Shown here piece by piece: positions 6,701 to 13,697 of a DNA stretch of 15,644 nucleotides (the first letter of the stretch is position 1; the number at the start of each line of letters is the position of its first letter). The translations under genes and the position numbers were made by a program. A model generated the notes under the pieces. It made no database searches, was not told the DNA's origin, and saw only the letters and a list, made by a program, of their open reading frames with translations. The stretch comes from CAYOFK01 sp964403185 (lineage in GTDB: Bacteria; Bacteroidota; Bacteroidia; Bacteroidales; VadinHA17), in contig CAYOFK010000061.1 of the NCBI GenBank assembly GCA_964403185.1, positions 1-15,644 on the forward strand, read 5' to 3'.

Positions 6701-8203
6701 ATGAAACTACCAAGATCTTTTTATAGCTGGACCACAATTATCGGTGCTTCAATAGCAGGGATCAGTCTGCTGACCATACTTTTCTTATTGCTGATCTCCA
6801 TTCTGTTTGATTTTGGAGCAGATTACTCGGGGCTTTTCATTTACATCATTATGCCGGTATTTCTTGTAATTGGCCTGATCATGATGCCGGTGGGCATTAT
6901 TGCCAAGCGCAGAAAGGAACGCAGGGAAAAAGTGATCCGGCATGTGAAGTTCCCGATTGTTGATTTTAATGTAAGGGAACAAAGAACAGCCTTTTATGTA
7001 TTTGTGCTGGGCTCCATAATTTTTCTGATATTGACGGCTGTTGGAAGTTACGAAGCCTTTCATTATACAGAGTCGGTTGAATTTTGCGGAAAACTTTGCC
7101 ATAAAGTGATGGAACCGGAATTCGTGGCCTATCAACACTCCTCCCATGCCAGGGTGGCCTGTGTGGAGTGTCATGTAGGTACGGGGGCAAACTGGTATGT
7201 CAAATCAAAAATGTCGGGCCTGTACCAGGTATATGCCGTTTTAACAAAAAAATACCCCCAACCTATTTCCACCCCTATTAAGAACCTGCGACCGGCACGG
7301 GAAACCTGTGAGGAATGCCATTGGCCACAGCAATTTTACTCGCGCAAGCTGGTTGTAGAACGGCATTATCTGGCGGATGAAAAAAATACGGAGTGGGACA
7401 TCAGCCTTCAGATGAAGACCGGTCCTATGCTAAGCGCCCATGGACTTCAGGAAGGTATCCACTGGCATATTAATCCGGATGTAAAAGTTGAATACATCGC
7501 TTCGGATGAAAGACGTGAAACCATTCCCTGGGTACGGTTAACCAATAACAACACCGGAGAGGTGATGATCTTCCAGGATGAAAATAATTCCATTACAGAA
7601 GAGATGCTGGATACTTTTGAGATCAGACTGATGGACTGTATGGACTGTCATACGAGACCGTCACACGATTATAAAAACCCGATTAAATTTATTAACGATG
7701 CCATTTCTGCAGGATCCATCCCAAAAGAGGTGCCGGAAATTAAATTACTGGCCATGGACTTGCTTAATAATAATGAATTCCCCGATACCGACAGCGCTCT
7801 GCAGTTTATCGAAAAGGAAGTAATGTCGTACTATGAGAACGGATATGAAGAGTTTTTTGCAGAAAACAGGGCGCTGATTGAAAAAGCAGTGACCGGAATC
7901 CAGGAGGGATTTAAAAAGAATATTTTCCCATTTATGAAAGTGGACTGGAAGATCTATCCCAACCACATCGGACACATGGAATTCAACGGATGTTTCCGGT
8001 GCCACAATGATCAATACAGCGATGGGGCAGGCAGGGTGATATCAAAGGATTGTGACTTGTGCCACAGCATTGTGGCCCAGGGTACTATGGACACATTGCA
8101 GGTGGCAAACATCTATGAAAGTCTGGAATTTGTGCACCCCAATGATCCCGATCAGGCATGGAAGGAGATGCTGTGTGTGGATTGCCACGGATCCCTGTAC
8201 TGA
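6701..8203 (+). CDS. NapC/NirT-family heptaheme inner-membrane cytochrome (ImcH-like quinol dehydrogenase)
   Basis: A 500-residue protein with three predicted membrane helices (about 13-36, 44-68, 96-116), the last leading directly into the heme region. Seven heme sites: an unusual CX3CH (C129-C133-H134, FCGKLCHKVM), then CXXCH at C154, C203, C313, C431, C451 and C492. The run HARVACVECHVGTGANWYVK (149-168) and the stretch RPARETCEECHWP are NapC/NirT-family signatures; Met or Lys near the first heme may be a ligand. Proteins of this family oxidise menaquinol on the outer face of the cytoplasmic membrane and pass electrons to periplasmic carriers. The three-helix, multi-heme layout recalls ImcH of Geobacter, used for extracellular electron transfer, more than the tetraheme NrfH. 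No reductase partner such as nrfA lies next to it. It is 130 bp from the DUF5777 gene; no clear promoter is seen in that gap. Confidence 0.88.
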   Translation: MKLPRSFYSWTTIIGASIAGISLLTILFLLLISILFDFGADYSGLFIYIIMPVFLVIGLIMMPVGIIAKRRKERREKVIRHVKFPIVDFNVREQRTAFYVFVLGSIIFLILTAVGSYEAFHYTESVEFCGKLCHKVMEPEFVAYQHSSHARVACVECHVGTGANWYVKSKMSGLYQVYAVLTKKYPQPISTPIKNLRPARETCEECHWPQQFYSRKLVVERHYLADEKNTEWDISLQMKTGPMLSAHGLQEGIHWHINPDVKVEYIASDERRETIPWVRLTNNNTGEVMIFQDENNSITEEMLDTFEIRLMDCMDCHTRPSHDYKNPIKFINDAISAGSIPKEVPEIKLLAMDLLNNNEFPDTDSALQFIEKEVMSYYENGYEEFFAENRALIEKAVTGIQEGFKKNIFPFMKVDWKIYPNHIGHMEFNGCFRCHNDQYSDGAGRVISKDCDLCHSIVAQGTMDTLQVANIYESLEFVHPNDPDQAWKEMLCVDCHGSLY

Positions 8204-8212
8204 ATAAAGAGA

Positions 8213-8230
8213 ATGTCCAAAAACGGACAT
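8213..8230 (+). terminator. Hairpin between convergent heptaheme and Crp/Fnr genes
   Basis: ATGTCC (8213-8218) and GGACAT (8225-8230) can pair around a 6-nt A-rich loop, 10 bp after the heptaheme stop. There is no T-tract, so it is a weak terminator candidate or an mRNA-end stabiliser. The rest of the interval to 8373 holds no recognisable gene. Confidence 0.4.
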
Positions 8231-8373
8231 CCTGTACTAAACAATTCGGCAATTTTGTCCCAAAATCATACCAACCCGCCGGACGTCTTAATGTGGCCCT
8301 GCAGGCAAATCTTTGCATTATTGAAAATTGTATAGCTTAACTCAGGCAAAGGATCTGCCCTTGACAGTTTGTC

Positions 8374-9069
8374 TTAACCGTACTTACTTATTTTCAGAAT
8401 GAGATCTGGCTTTAGAATGGTGATGGTATTATCATCAAAGGCAATCAATCCTGACTTTGCGAATTCACTAATAATCCTTGAACAGCCTTCTCTTGTTATC
8501 CCGGCCAGTTCAGACAATTCCTTCCTGTTCAGCGGCAACTCAAATGTGGATGCCTGAAAAACATCTGCAGAAAGATATCTTAAAGATTCGGCCATCCGGC
8601 CCCTGTTATTTAATTTCTGGAATGAAGCAATCTTTGCAAATGTATACTCAAGACGGGTGTGAATGTGTGTCATGTAAGCGGATGAAAAGGCCTTGTTTAC
8701 ATCAAGTATTTCTCTGAAAGTATCTGTGTTGATCAGACAAACGCAGGACTTTTCAAGGGCAATTATGGAATAATGATGCAGGTGGTTTGTGAACATTCCA
8801 ATGCCCGAAATAAACTCAACAGGCTTTACCAGCCTCAAAATTAAGGGCTGCTTATTATCCTCGCTTTCAAGAAAAAGTTTGGCAAGCCCGGAAGAAAATG
8901 AAATAACATGAGTGCAGGCAGAACCCTGTTTCACAATGGTTTCTCCTTTTCCAAAAACCATTTCATACCGGTTCCCCTGGATCATTTGCAATTGTTCCAG
9001 GGATAGATATTTAAAGATGGGTGCCTGTGTTTTACATCCCACGCAGTATTTCTGGTTTTTGTAAGTCAC
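8374..9069 (-). CDS. Crp/Fnr-family transcriptional regulator with Fnr-like cysteines
   Basis: Complete 231-residue regulator: sensor beta-barrel (about 18-115, with FGKGETIVKQGSACTHVISF), dimerisation helix (about 120-150), and winged helix-turn-helix (180-205, LNRKELSELAGITREGCSRI) followed by the wing GLIAFDDNTITIL. Cysteines at C9 and C12 (YCVGC) and C111 (ALEKSCVCLI) match Fnr C20/C23/C122 in position, with further Cys at 52, 109 and 196. The cyclic-AMP-contact Arg/Ser pair of E. coli Crp is not evident. This suggests redox, NO, heme or Fe-S sensing, not cAMP, but that is inference. It is divergent from the octaheme lipoprotein gene across a region with a perfect Fnr-type and a perfect Crp-type palindrome, and it is a paralogue of the truncated regulator at 3279-3871. 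Confidence 0.9.
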   Translation of the reverse strand: MTYKNQKYCVGCKTQAPIFKYLSLEQLQMIQGNRYEMVFGKGETIVKQGSACTHVISFSSGLAKLFLESEDNKQPLILRLVKPVEFISGIGMFTNHLHHYSIIALEKSCVCLINTDTFREILDVNKAFSSAYMTHIHTRLEYTFAKIASFQKLNNRGRMAESLRYLSADVFQASTFELPLNRKELSELAGITREGCSRIISEFAKSGLIAFDDNTITILKPDLILKISKYG

Positions 9070-9117
9070 GGTTTTGAGGTTCCAAACGCACTAAATTAGT
9101 AAAATTTTAATCACCGG

Positions 9118-9133
9118 ATTGATATATATCAAT
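9118..9133. promoter_or_regulatory. Perfect Fnr-type palindrome
   Basis: ATTGATATATATCAAT is a 16-bp perfect palindrome containing TTGAT-N4-ATCAA, the exact E. coli Fnr consensus. It sits 49 bp upstream of the Crp/Fnr start codon and about 175 bp upstream of the octaheme gene. That favours autoregulation of the minus-strand gene, with possible action on both. Confidence 0.65.
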
Positions 9134-9185
9134 ATTTAATGTGAGAATCATTCAAAGAAAAACGAATTCTTCCCATGTTTTAATG

Positions 9186-9201
9186 TGTGATTTGCATCAC
9201 A
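9186..9201. promoter_or_regulatory. Perfect Crp-type palindrome upstream of the octaheme promoter
   Basis: TGTGATTTGCATCACA fits TGTGA-N6-TCACA, the Crp consensus, with no mismatch; the outer 6 bp on each side are inverted repeats. Its centre (9193.5) is about 50 bp before the start predicted from the -7 element at 9231, a workable activator position. Confidence 0.6.
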
Positions 9202-9230
9202 ATAGTTGAATTCCGGGTTGTTAAAAATCG

Positions 9231-9238
9231 TATTTTTG
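9231..9238 (+). promoter_or_regulatory. -7 promoter element of the octaheme gene
   Basis: TATTTTTG fits TAnnTTTG. A TTG at 9206-9208 lies 22 bp upstream, slightly longer than the usual 19-21. The predicted start near 9245 leaves a leader of about 63 nt. Confidence 0.45.
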
Positions 9239-9307
9239 AGTACATTTAATATTTCATAGTCTTTAAACTTCAATAAATTAAACTTTAAATTCACTAAAAT
9301 AAAAATT

Positions 9308-10456
9308 ATGTATGAACAAGTTGGAAAAATAATTGTACTGCTTTTTATGGGCTTCGTACTATTTACAGTTGGGTGTAAGAAAGATGATAACAAGATCCCA
9401 ACTGTAAAAGCTTTTGCAGGATCTCAGGTCTGCCAATCCTGTCACACTGAAATTTATTCTTTTTTTATTGAGAGCGGGCACCCGTATAAACTAAATAAAG
9501 TTTCCGGAGCGGCCCCAACCTATCCGTTTACCACTTTAACCCATTTACCATCAGGGACAGGTGGCGCCTATACATGGAATGATGTATCCTATGTTATCGG
9601 TGGATATGGCTGGAAAGCCCGGTATGTTGATACAGATGGTTATATCGTAACCACTGATGACAGCCAATACAATTATGAAGATGGCTCTATAGTCGGGTAT
9701 CATGCCAGTGAAGATGAAGGCACAAAAAAATATGATTGTGGACGCTGCCATACAACAGGCTGGAAATCCGTTGCAGACGGAGGTTCCCCTCAGGACGGCC
9801 TGCCAGGCATGGATGGAGAATTTTTTGCCGGGGGCGTCCATTGTGAAGAATGTCATGGAATGGGGAACATCCATGCTGCCACTCAACTGGCCAGTGACAT
9901 AAGCATCGATCGTACCTCACTTGCCTGCGGGTCATGCCATTACCGGAATGAGGATCACACCATTGCAGCCAGTGGCGGCTTTATTAAGCATCATGAGCAA
10001 TATGATGAATTGATTTCAGGTGGGCATGTTGCCAAGGCCTGTATTGATTGCCACGATCCGCATGCGTCCACAAAATATGATGCCCAGGCCGAAGGCTCCG
10101 GTGTGACGAAACAATGTACGGAATGCCATACTCAACCAGCTTATGCGCTTCCGAACATTCACAATGGTGCCACTTGTGTCGATTGTCATATGGCAAAAGC
10201 AAGCAAGTCGGCCATTAAAACCAATAGCGGACTCAATGGGGACATTAAAACCCATATTTTCACTATTAATCCGGCCGTTGACGGACCAACCACGTTCTAT
10301 ACCAGTGCAGGCGCCATTGCCAATGCAAACGGACTGGGAGTTCCTTTGAATCTCATTTGTTATAAATGCCATAAAAATGATAATGGAATCGGCGGAGGCG
10401 CTTCACCAAGAACCATGACCCAATTGTCAACCAAAGCCACAGGATTTCATAATTAG
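9308..10456 (+). CDS. Octaheme c-type cytochrome lipoprotein
   Basis: A 382-residue exported cytochrome. Signal segment VGKIIVLLFMGFVLFTVG ends at C23, which with the following KKDD is a likely lipid anchor, although the -3 residue (T) is not the usual Leu. Eight CXXCH motifs start at C42, C144, C179, C207, C245, C270, C290 and C351. Between hemes 1 and 2 is a ~97-residue heme-free stretch with a Trp/Tyr/Gly-rich core (YVIGGYGWKARYVDTDGYIV, 95-114), which probably forms a small beta domain. After heme 4, the segment HHEQYDELISGGH (228-240) supplies distal His candidates, as in other multiheme families. No CXXCK or other catalytic heme is visible, so an electron-transfer role is likelier than catalysis, but a reductase active site cannot be excluded. 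It is followed by a strong terminator and so is monocistronic. Confidence 0.85.
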   Translation: MYEQVGKIIVLLFMGFVLFTVGCKKDDNKIPTVKAFAGSQVCQSCHTEIYSFFIESGHPYKLNKVSGAAPTYPFTTLTHLPSGTGGAYTWNDVSYVIGGYGWKARYVDTDGYIVTTDDSQYNYEDGSIVGYHASEDEGTKKYDCGRCHTTGWKSVADGGSPQDGLPGMDGEFFAGGVHCEECHGMGNIHAATQLASDISIDRTSLACGSCHYRNEDHTIAASGGFIKHHEQYDELISGGHVAKACIDCHDPHASTKYDAQAEGSGVTKQCTECHTQPAYALPNIHNGATCVDCHMAKASKSAIKTNSGLNGDIKTHIFTINPAVDGPTTFYTSAGAIANANGLGVPLNLICYKCHKNDNGIGGGASPRTMTQLSTKATGFHN

Positions 10457-10488
10457 AAGTTTTTAGTAGCATAATAATTATACGTAAT

Positions 10489-10523
10489 AAAAAAAGGTGT
10501 CCAAATTTGGACACCTTTTTTTT
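10489..10523 (+). terminator. Strong rho-independent terminator after the octaheme gene
   Basis: The stem GGTGTCC/GGACACC with inner AAATTT is a perfect inverted repeat, flanked by seven A and eight T, so it can act in both directions. It lies 32 bp after the octaheme stop. The core TGTCC-AAA...GGACA resembles the hairpin at 8213-8230. Confidence 0.85.
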
Positions 10524-10728
10524 AACACAAGCTCAAAAACATCATAAAAAAACATCTTTCAAAAATGAGTTACGTAAATTCTTTAATGAATATAACATAG
10601 ATTTTGACGAACGTTACGTATGGTATTAAATATTAATTAAGGGCTGAAAGCCCGACAGGTAATTCATATAAAAATCCTGCCTCAAAGTTTATCAAAAGCT
10701 CATTTACACTGCATATTTTCAACACACA
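10524..10728. other. AT-rich intergenic stretch without a gene
   Basis: No credible coding frame. Visible items are a small hairpin GGGCT-gaa-AGCCC at 10641-10653 and two copies of GTTACGTA (10569-10576, 10613-10620), with a related TACGTA at 10481-10486. None can be assigned a function; the hairpin could belong to an untranslated leader or small RNA. Confidence 0.4.
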
Positions 10729-10759
10729 TTGAAATCATCCGGTGAATGTTCTATCTTTA
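10729..10759 (+). promoter_or_regulatory. Possible promoter of the NhaC-type antiporter gene
   Basis: TTG at 10729-10731, a 20-bp spacer, then TATCTTTA at 10752-10759 (one mismatch to TAnnTTTG). The start would fall very near the ATG at 10766, implying a leaderless or nearly leaderless mRNA. Confidence 0.35.
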
Positions 10760-10765
10760 TTCCAC

Positions 10766-12250
10766 ATGGAAACATTCGGATTCTGGTCCATCATCCCACC
10801 CATCGTTGCCATTGCACTGGCCATTCGAACCCGTCAGGTCTTTATTTCCCTGACTTTTGGGATCTGGCTGGGTTGGATAATTCTCAGTCATGGCAATCCG
10901 GTAACCGGGACTTTCAGGACTATTCAGGCCATGGTGGACGTTTTTAAAAACGAAGGCAGCACCCAGACGGTTTTGTTTACGCTCATGATCGGATCATTGA
11001 TCGCCTATGTACAAAGATCGGGAGGTGTTGATGGTTTTATTGAGAGCGTGAGCCGGAGGCATGAAAGACCGGGCAGCTTAAATTCCGGCATTTCCAGGAT
11101 CAGGGTGCAGTTTCTGGCAGCCATTACCGGATTGATCATCTTTGTTGAATCTAACATTTCAGCGCTGACAGTCGGGACATTATACAGGCCCCTGTTTGAC
11201 AAGTTGAAGATCTCCCGTGAAAAACTGGCCTATCTTACCGATTCCACTTCAGCACCATCAAGCATACTCATTCCATTTAATGCCTGGGGGGCTTTCATCA
11301 TGGGATTGCTGCTGGTGCAAGGTTTTGAACAGCCTTTTAAAACCATGTTCAGAGCCATTCCCTTTAACTTTTATCCCTTGTTTGCAGTGCTTCTGGTATT
11401 TTATATTGTTTTCAGTAATAAAGATTACGGCCCGATGCGAAAAGCTGAAAAAAGAGCCACAGAGGAAGGGAAGGTCCTTGCAGACGGCGCCAAACCCATG
11501 GTATCATCTGAAATCACATTTCTTAAAAAGAAAGGATCTGTTAAGGCCCGGTCCTTCAACATGATCATCCCTATTTCCGTCATGGTTCTTGCCATGCCCT
11601 TTATGCTCGTATACACAGGATGGGATTCTGTAGCACAACCTGAAACAAAATCATTCATCACAAAGGTTATGGAAGCCATAGGGCAATCCTCGGGAGCTGC
11701 TTCGGTATTGTATGCCGTGCTTACAGCATTGATTTCAGCTGGTGTCATGTACGCCGTTCAAAGGCTTTTTTCCCTGAAAGAAATGGTCGATCTAACGCTC
11801 AAGGGCATGTCGGGAATGGTGCCGCTGGCTCTTCTAATGGTCCTGGCTTTCGCCATTGGAAATTTATGCAATGAACTGGGTACCGGACAGTATGTGGCAG
11901 ATGTATCAAAAAAGTGGCTGTCGCCCAACCTGGTTCCGGTCATCGTTTTCCTGGTCAGTTGTTTTATTGCATTTTCAACGGGAACTTCATGGGGCACCTT
12001 TGCCATTATGATCTCCATTGCAGTTCCCATGGCCCAGTCGTTGGACGCCAATGTACACATGGCTATCGCAGCAACTCTGGGTGGAGGTGTTTTTGGCGAC
12101 CATTGTTCCCCCATTTCCGATACCACCATTATTTCCAGTATGGCTTCGGCCAGCGATCATATTGACCATGTGAAAACCCAGTTGCCCTATGCCCTTACAG
12201 CCGGCGTCCTTACTGCCATTGTTTATCTGATCCTTGGATTTGTATTATAA
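10766..12250 (+). CDS. nhaC: NhaC-family Na+/H+ antiporter
   Basis: A polytopic inner-membrane antiporter of 494 residues that exchanges Na+ (or another small cation or acid) for protons. The ATG at 10766 is preferred over 10742: it begins METFGFWSIIPPIVAI, the usual NhaC-type N-terminus just before the first helix. Family marks: FVESNISALTVG with the following DSTSAPSSILIPFNAWG in the first half, and FSTGTSWGTFAIM followed by GGGVFGDHCSPISDTTIISS near the C-terminus, the latter being the typical cation-binding signature. About 11-12 hydrophobic segments are seen. The substrate is not fixed by homology, since NhaC relatives include malate/lactate antiporters. It stands alone between the octaheme gene's terminator and a convergent gene. 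A sodium cycle could support energy conservation with the respiratory genes, but this is only proximity. Confidence 0.85.
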   Translation: METFGFWSIIPPIVAIALAIRTRQVFISLTFGIWLGWIILSHGNPVTGTFRTIQAMVDVFKNEGSTQTVLFTLMIGSLIAYVQRSGGVDGFIESVSRRHERPGSLNSGISRIRVQFLAAITGLIIFVESNISALTVGTLYRPLFDKLKISREKLAYLTDSTSAPSSILIPFNAWGAFIMGLLLVQGFEQPFKTMFRAIPFNFYPLFAVLLVFYIVFSNKDYGPMRKAEKRATEEGKVLADGAKPMVSSEITFLKKKGSVKARSFNMIIPISVMVLAMPFMLVYTGWDSVAQPETKSFITKVMEAIGQSSGAASVLYAVLTALISAGVMYAVQRLFSLKEMVDLTLKGMSGMVPLALLMVLAFAIGNLCNELGTGQYVADVSKKWLSPNLVPVIVFLVSCFIAFSTGTSWGTFAIMISIAVPMAQSLDANVHMAIAATLGGGVFGDHCSPISDTTIISSMASASDHIDHVKTQLPYALTAGVLTAIVYLILGFVL

Positions 12251-12305
12251 GGAAAAAGTTCGGACAAGGTGCAAACAGGACCGTTTTTCGGGCAATGATC
12301 CTGAA

Positions 12306-12319
12306 GGCTGTTCACAGCC
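12306..12319. terminator. Small hairpin between convergent genes
   Basis: GGCTG-ttca-CAGCC forms a 5-bp GC-rich stem midway between the nhaC stop and the convergent HsmA-like stop. There is no T-tract on the plus strand, so this is only a weak terminator candidate. Confidence 0.3.
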
Positions 12320-12341
12320 CCAATCCATTCGCACAGAATAT

Positions 12342-12725
12342 TCATGAACCCAGGATGACGATCAGGCCTCCCGTAATATATGCCAGTATCCACCACGAAT
12401 AGGCAACACGGGTGTAGAGATGCAAGCCCCTGGAAACTTTTGTTTGTGCACCGTGTTTCTTATTGTAACGCCATATCAGAATGGCATCCACTATCATGGC
12501 TGTCAGGGAGGAATATCCAAGCAGGCCATGCAGGGTAAAAGGGGAGTTTTCAGAACCAATGATCATGCAGGTGGTTGCCGTGATATCCAGCACTACCCCA
12601 ACGGTCATAAAAAACAGCACCCGGTTGCTGATCAGGAATTTTCTCTGTTCGGTGATGATGGCAATCGAGTAAGAAATGAGGGCCAGGGTGACTATGGAAG
12701 ATCCTGCAATTAGAATAGGTTTCAT
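12342..12725 (-). CDS. HsmA-like (TIGR03987-type) four-helix membrane protein
   Basis: A 127-residue integral membrane protein with four hydrophobic helices (about 4-24, 36-57, 66-86, 108-126). The pattern ITEQRKFLISNRVLFF, VLDITATTCMIIG, FTLHGLLGYSSL and a last helix with SWWILAYITGGL agrees with the HsmA/TIGR03987 family as I know it, including conserved Asp/Thr in helix 2, His66 opening helix 3 and His102 before helix 4. The biochemical role is unknown. It follows larE on the same strand with a 48-bp gap, so read-through from larE is likely. The AT-rich gap contains no clear promoter. Confidence 0.6.
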   Translation of the reverse strand: MKPILIAGSSIVTLALISYSIAIITEQRKFLISNRVLFFMTVGVVLDITATTCMIIGSENSPFTLHGLLGYSSLTAMIVDAILIWRYNKKHGAQTKVSRGLHLYTRVAYSWWILAYITGGLIVILGS

Positions 12726-12773
12726 TATTTGAGTTTAAATAATAATAATAAAATTTCCAGAATTAAAGTACCA

Positions 12774-13613
12774 TTAAACCGGCCGCAGGCCTTCAGGATT
12801 GCTTTTTGACAAAGGCCCCTCGTTCATACTGCCACGACGGTAGCCTTCCATATCTATGGTGACATAGACGTATCCTGTATCTTTTATTTTCTTAACAATC
12901 CTTTCGCGAAGATTTTCTTCAAAAAGGCGTTGAACCTGGTCCGGGCGAACTTCAATTTTCACAGTTTTACCAAAATGGCGGGCACGGATGTTCCGGAATC
13001 CCAGATCTGAAAGGAAATTTTCCACCTGGTCCACCATGTTCAACTTTTCCTTATCAATGGGTTCCCCATACGGGAACCGGGAGGAGAGACAGGCCAGTTC
13101 ATCCTTTTCCCAGGTTGGTAAATCCAGTTTTTTCGACAGGACCCTGATCTCATTTTTTGTTAATTCAGCTTCCAGAAGCGGACTGCCCACCTTTTTTTCC
13201 CTGAGGGCTTTCATGCCCGGGCGGTGGTCGTGGCGGTCGTCAAAATTGGTTCCGTCCACCATATTCGGGTAGTTTCCTGAACCGGCAAGTTCCGCGATTT
13301 TTTCAAACAATTCGCTTTTGCAGAAATAGCAGCGGTCCACAGGATTGTTAACAAAACGCGCATCATTAAGTTCCTTTGTATGTATGATCTCCACACGGAC
13401 CCCTATCTGACCGGCCAGATCCATGGCTTGTTTGAATTCCCTGGAGGGATAGCTCGGAGAAACGGCCAATACCCCAAAGGTGTTTTCACCAAGAACATCA
13501 TGGGCCACCTTCAGTAAAAAGGCGCTGTCCACACCCCCGCTGTAAGCTACTACCACCTTCCCCATTTCTTTAAGTATGGATTTGAGTTTATTGTATTTTT
13601 TTTGAGTTTGCAT
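12774..13613 (-). CDS. larE: ATP-dependent sacrificial sulfur transferase LarE, three-cysteine type
   Basis: A PP-loop adenylating enzyme that adds sulfur to the pyridinium dicarboxylate precursor of the nickel-pincer nucleotide cofactor. The 279-residue protein has the PP-loop SGGVDS at 25-30, NPVDRCYFCKSELF (90-103), DGTNFDDRHDHRPGMKA (120-136), SPLLEAELTKNEIR (144-157) and ACLSSRFPYGEPI (174-186). C175 corresponds to the Cys that gives up its sulfur in Lactiplantibacillus LarE (C176). C95 and C98 form a CxxC, so three cysteines could hold a [4Fe-4S] cluster and allow a recyclable sulfur mechanism as reported for some LarE proteins; this is inference. larB, larC and larA are not adjacent, so the Ni-pincer pathway would have to be completed elsewhere or the protein acts on another substrate. 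Confidence 0.88.
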   Translation of the reverse strand: MQTQKKYNKLKSILKEMGKVVVAYSGGVDSAFLLKVAHDVLGENTFGVLAVSPSYPSREFKQAMDLAGQIGVRVEIIHTKELNDARFVNNPVDRCYFCKSELFEKIAELAGSGNYPNMVDGTNFDDRHDHRPGMKALREKKVGSPLLEAELTKNEIRVLSKKLDLPTWEKDELACLSSRFPYGEPIDKEKLNMVDQVENFLSDLGFRNIRARHFGKTVKIEVRPDQVQRLFEENLRERIVKKIKDTGYVYVTIDMEGYRRGSMNEGPLSKSNPEGLRPV

Positions 13614-13697
13614 ATTTGTTATCTTTTCAACATATTAAATCTTGAAAAATCCGAGGGTTCTAAGGCCAATTAAATAAAATTAATCCAACACACAAAT

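Noticed and set aside
8158..8340. 60-residue plus-strand frame after the heptaheme gene
   Set aside because: It overlaps the end of the heptaheme gene in another frame, has no family resemblance and covers a hairpin; it is a shadow frame.
10569..10620. GTTACGTA repeats as operator pair
   Set aside because: Only two 8-bp copies in AT-rich DNA, 36 bp apart, with no linked promoter; chance is likely.
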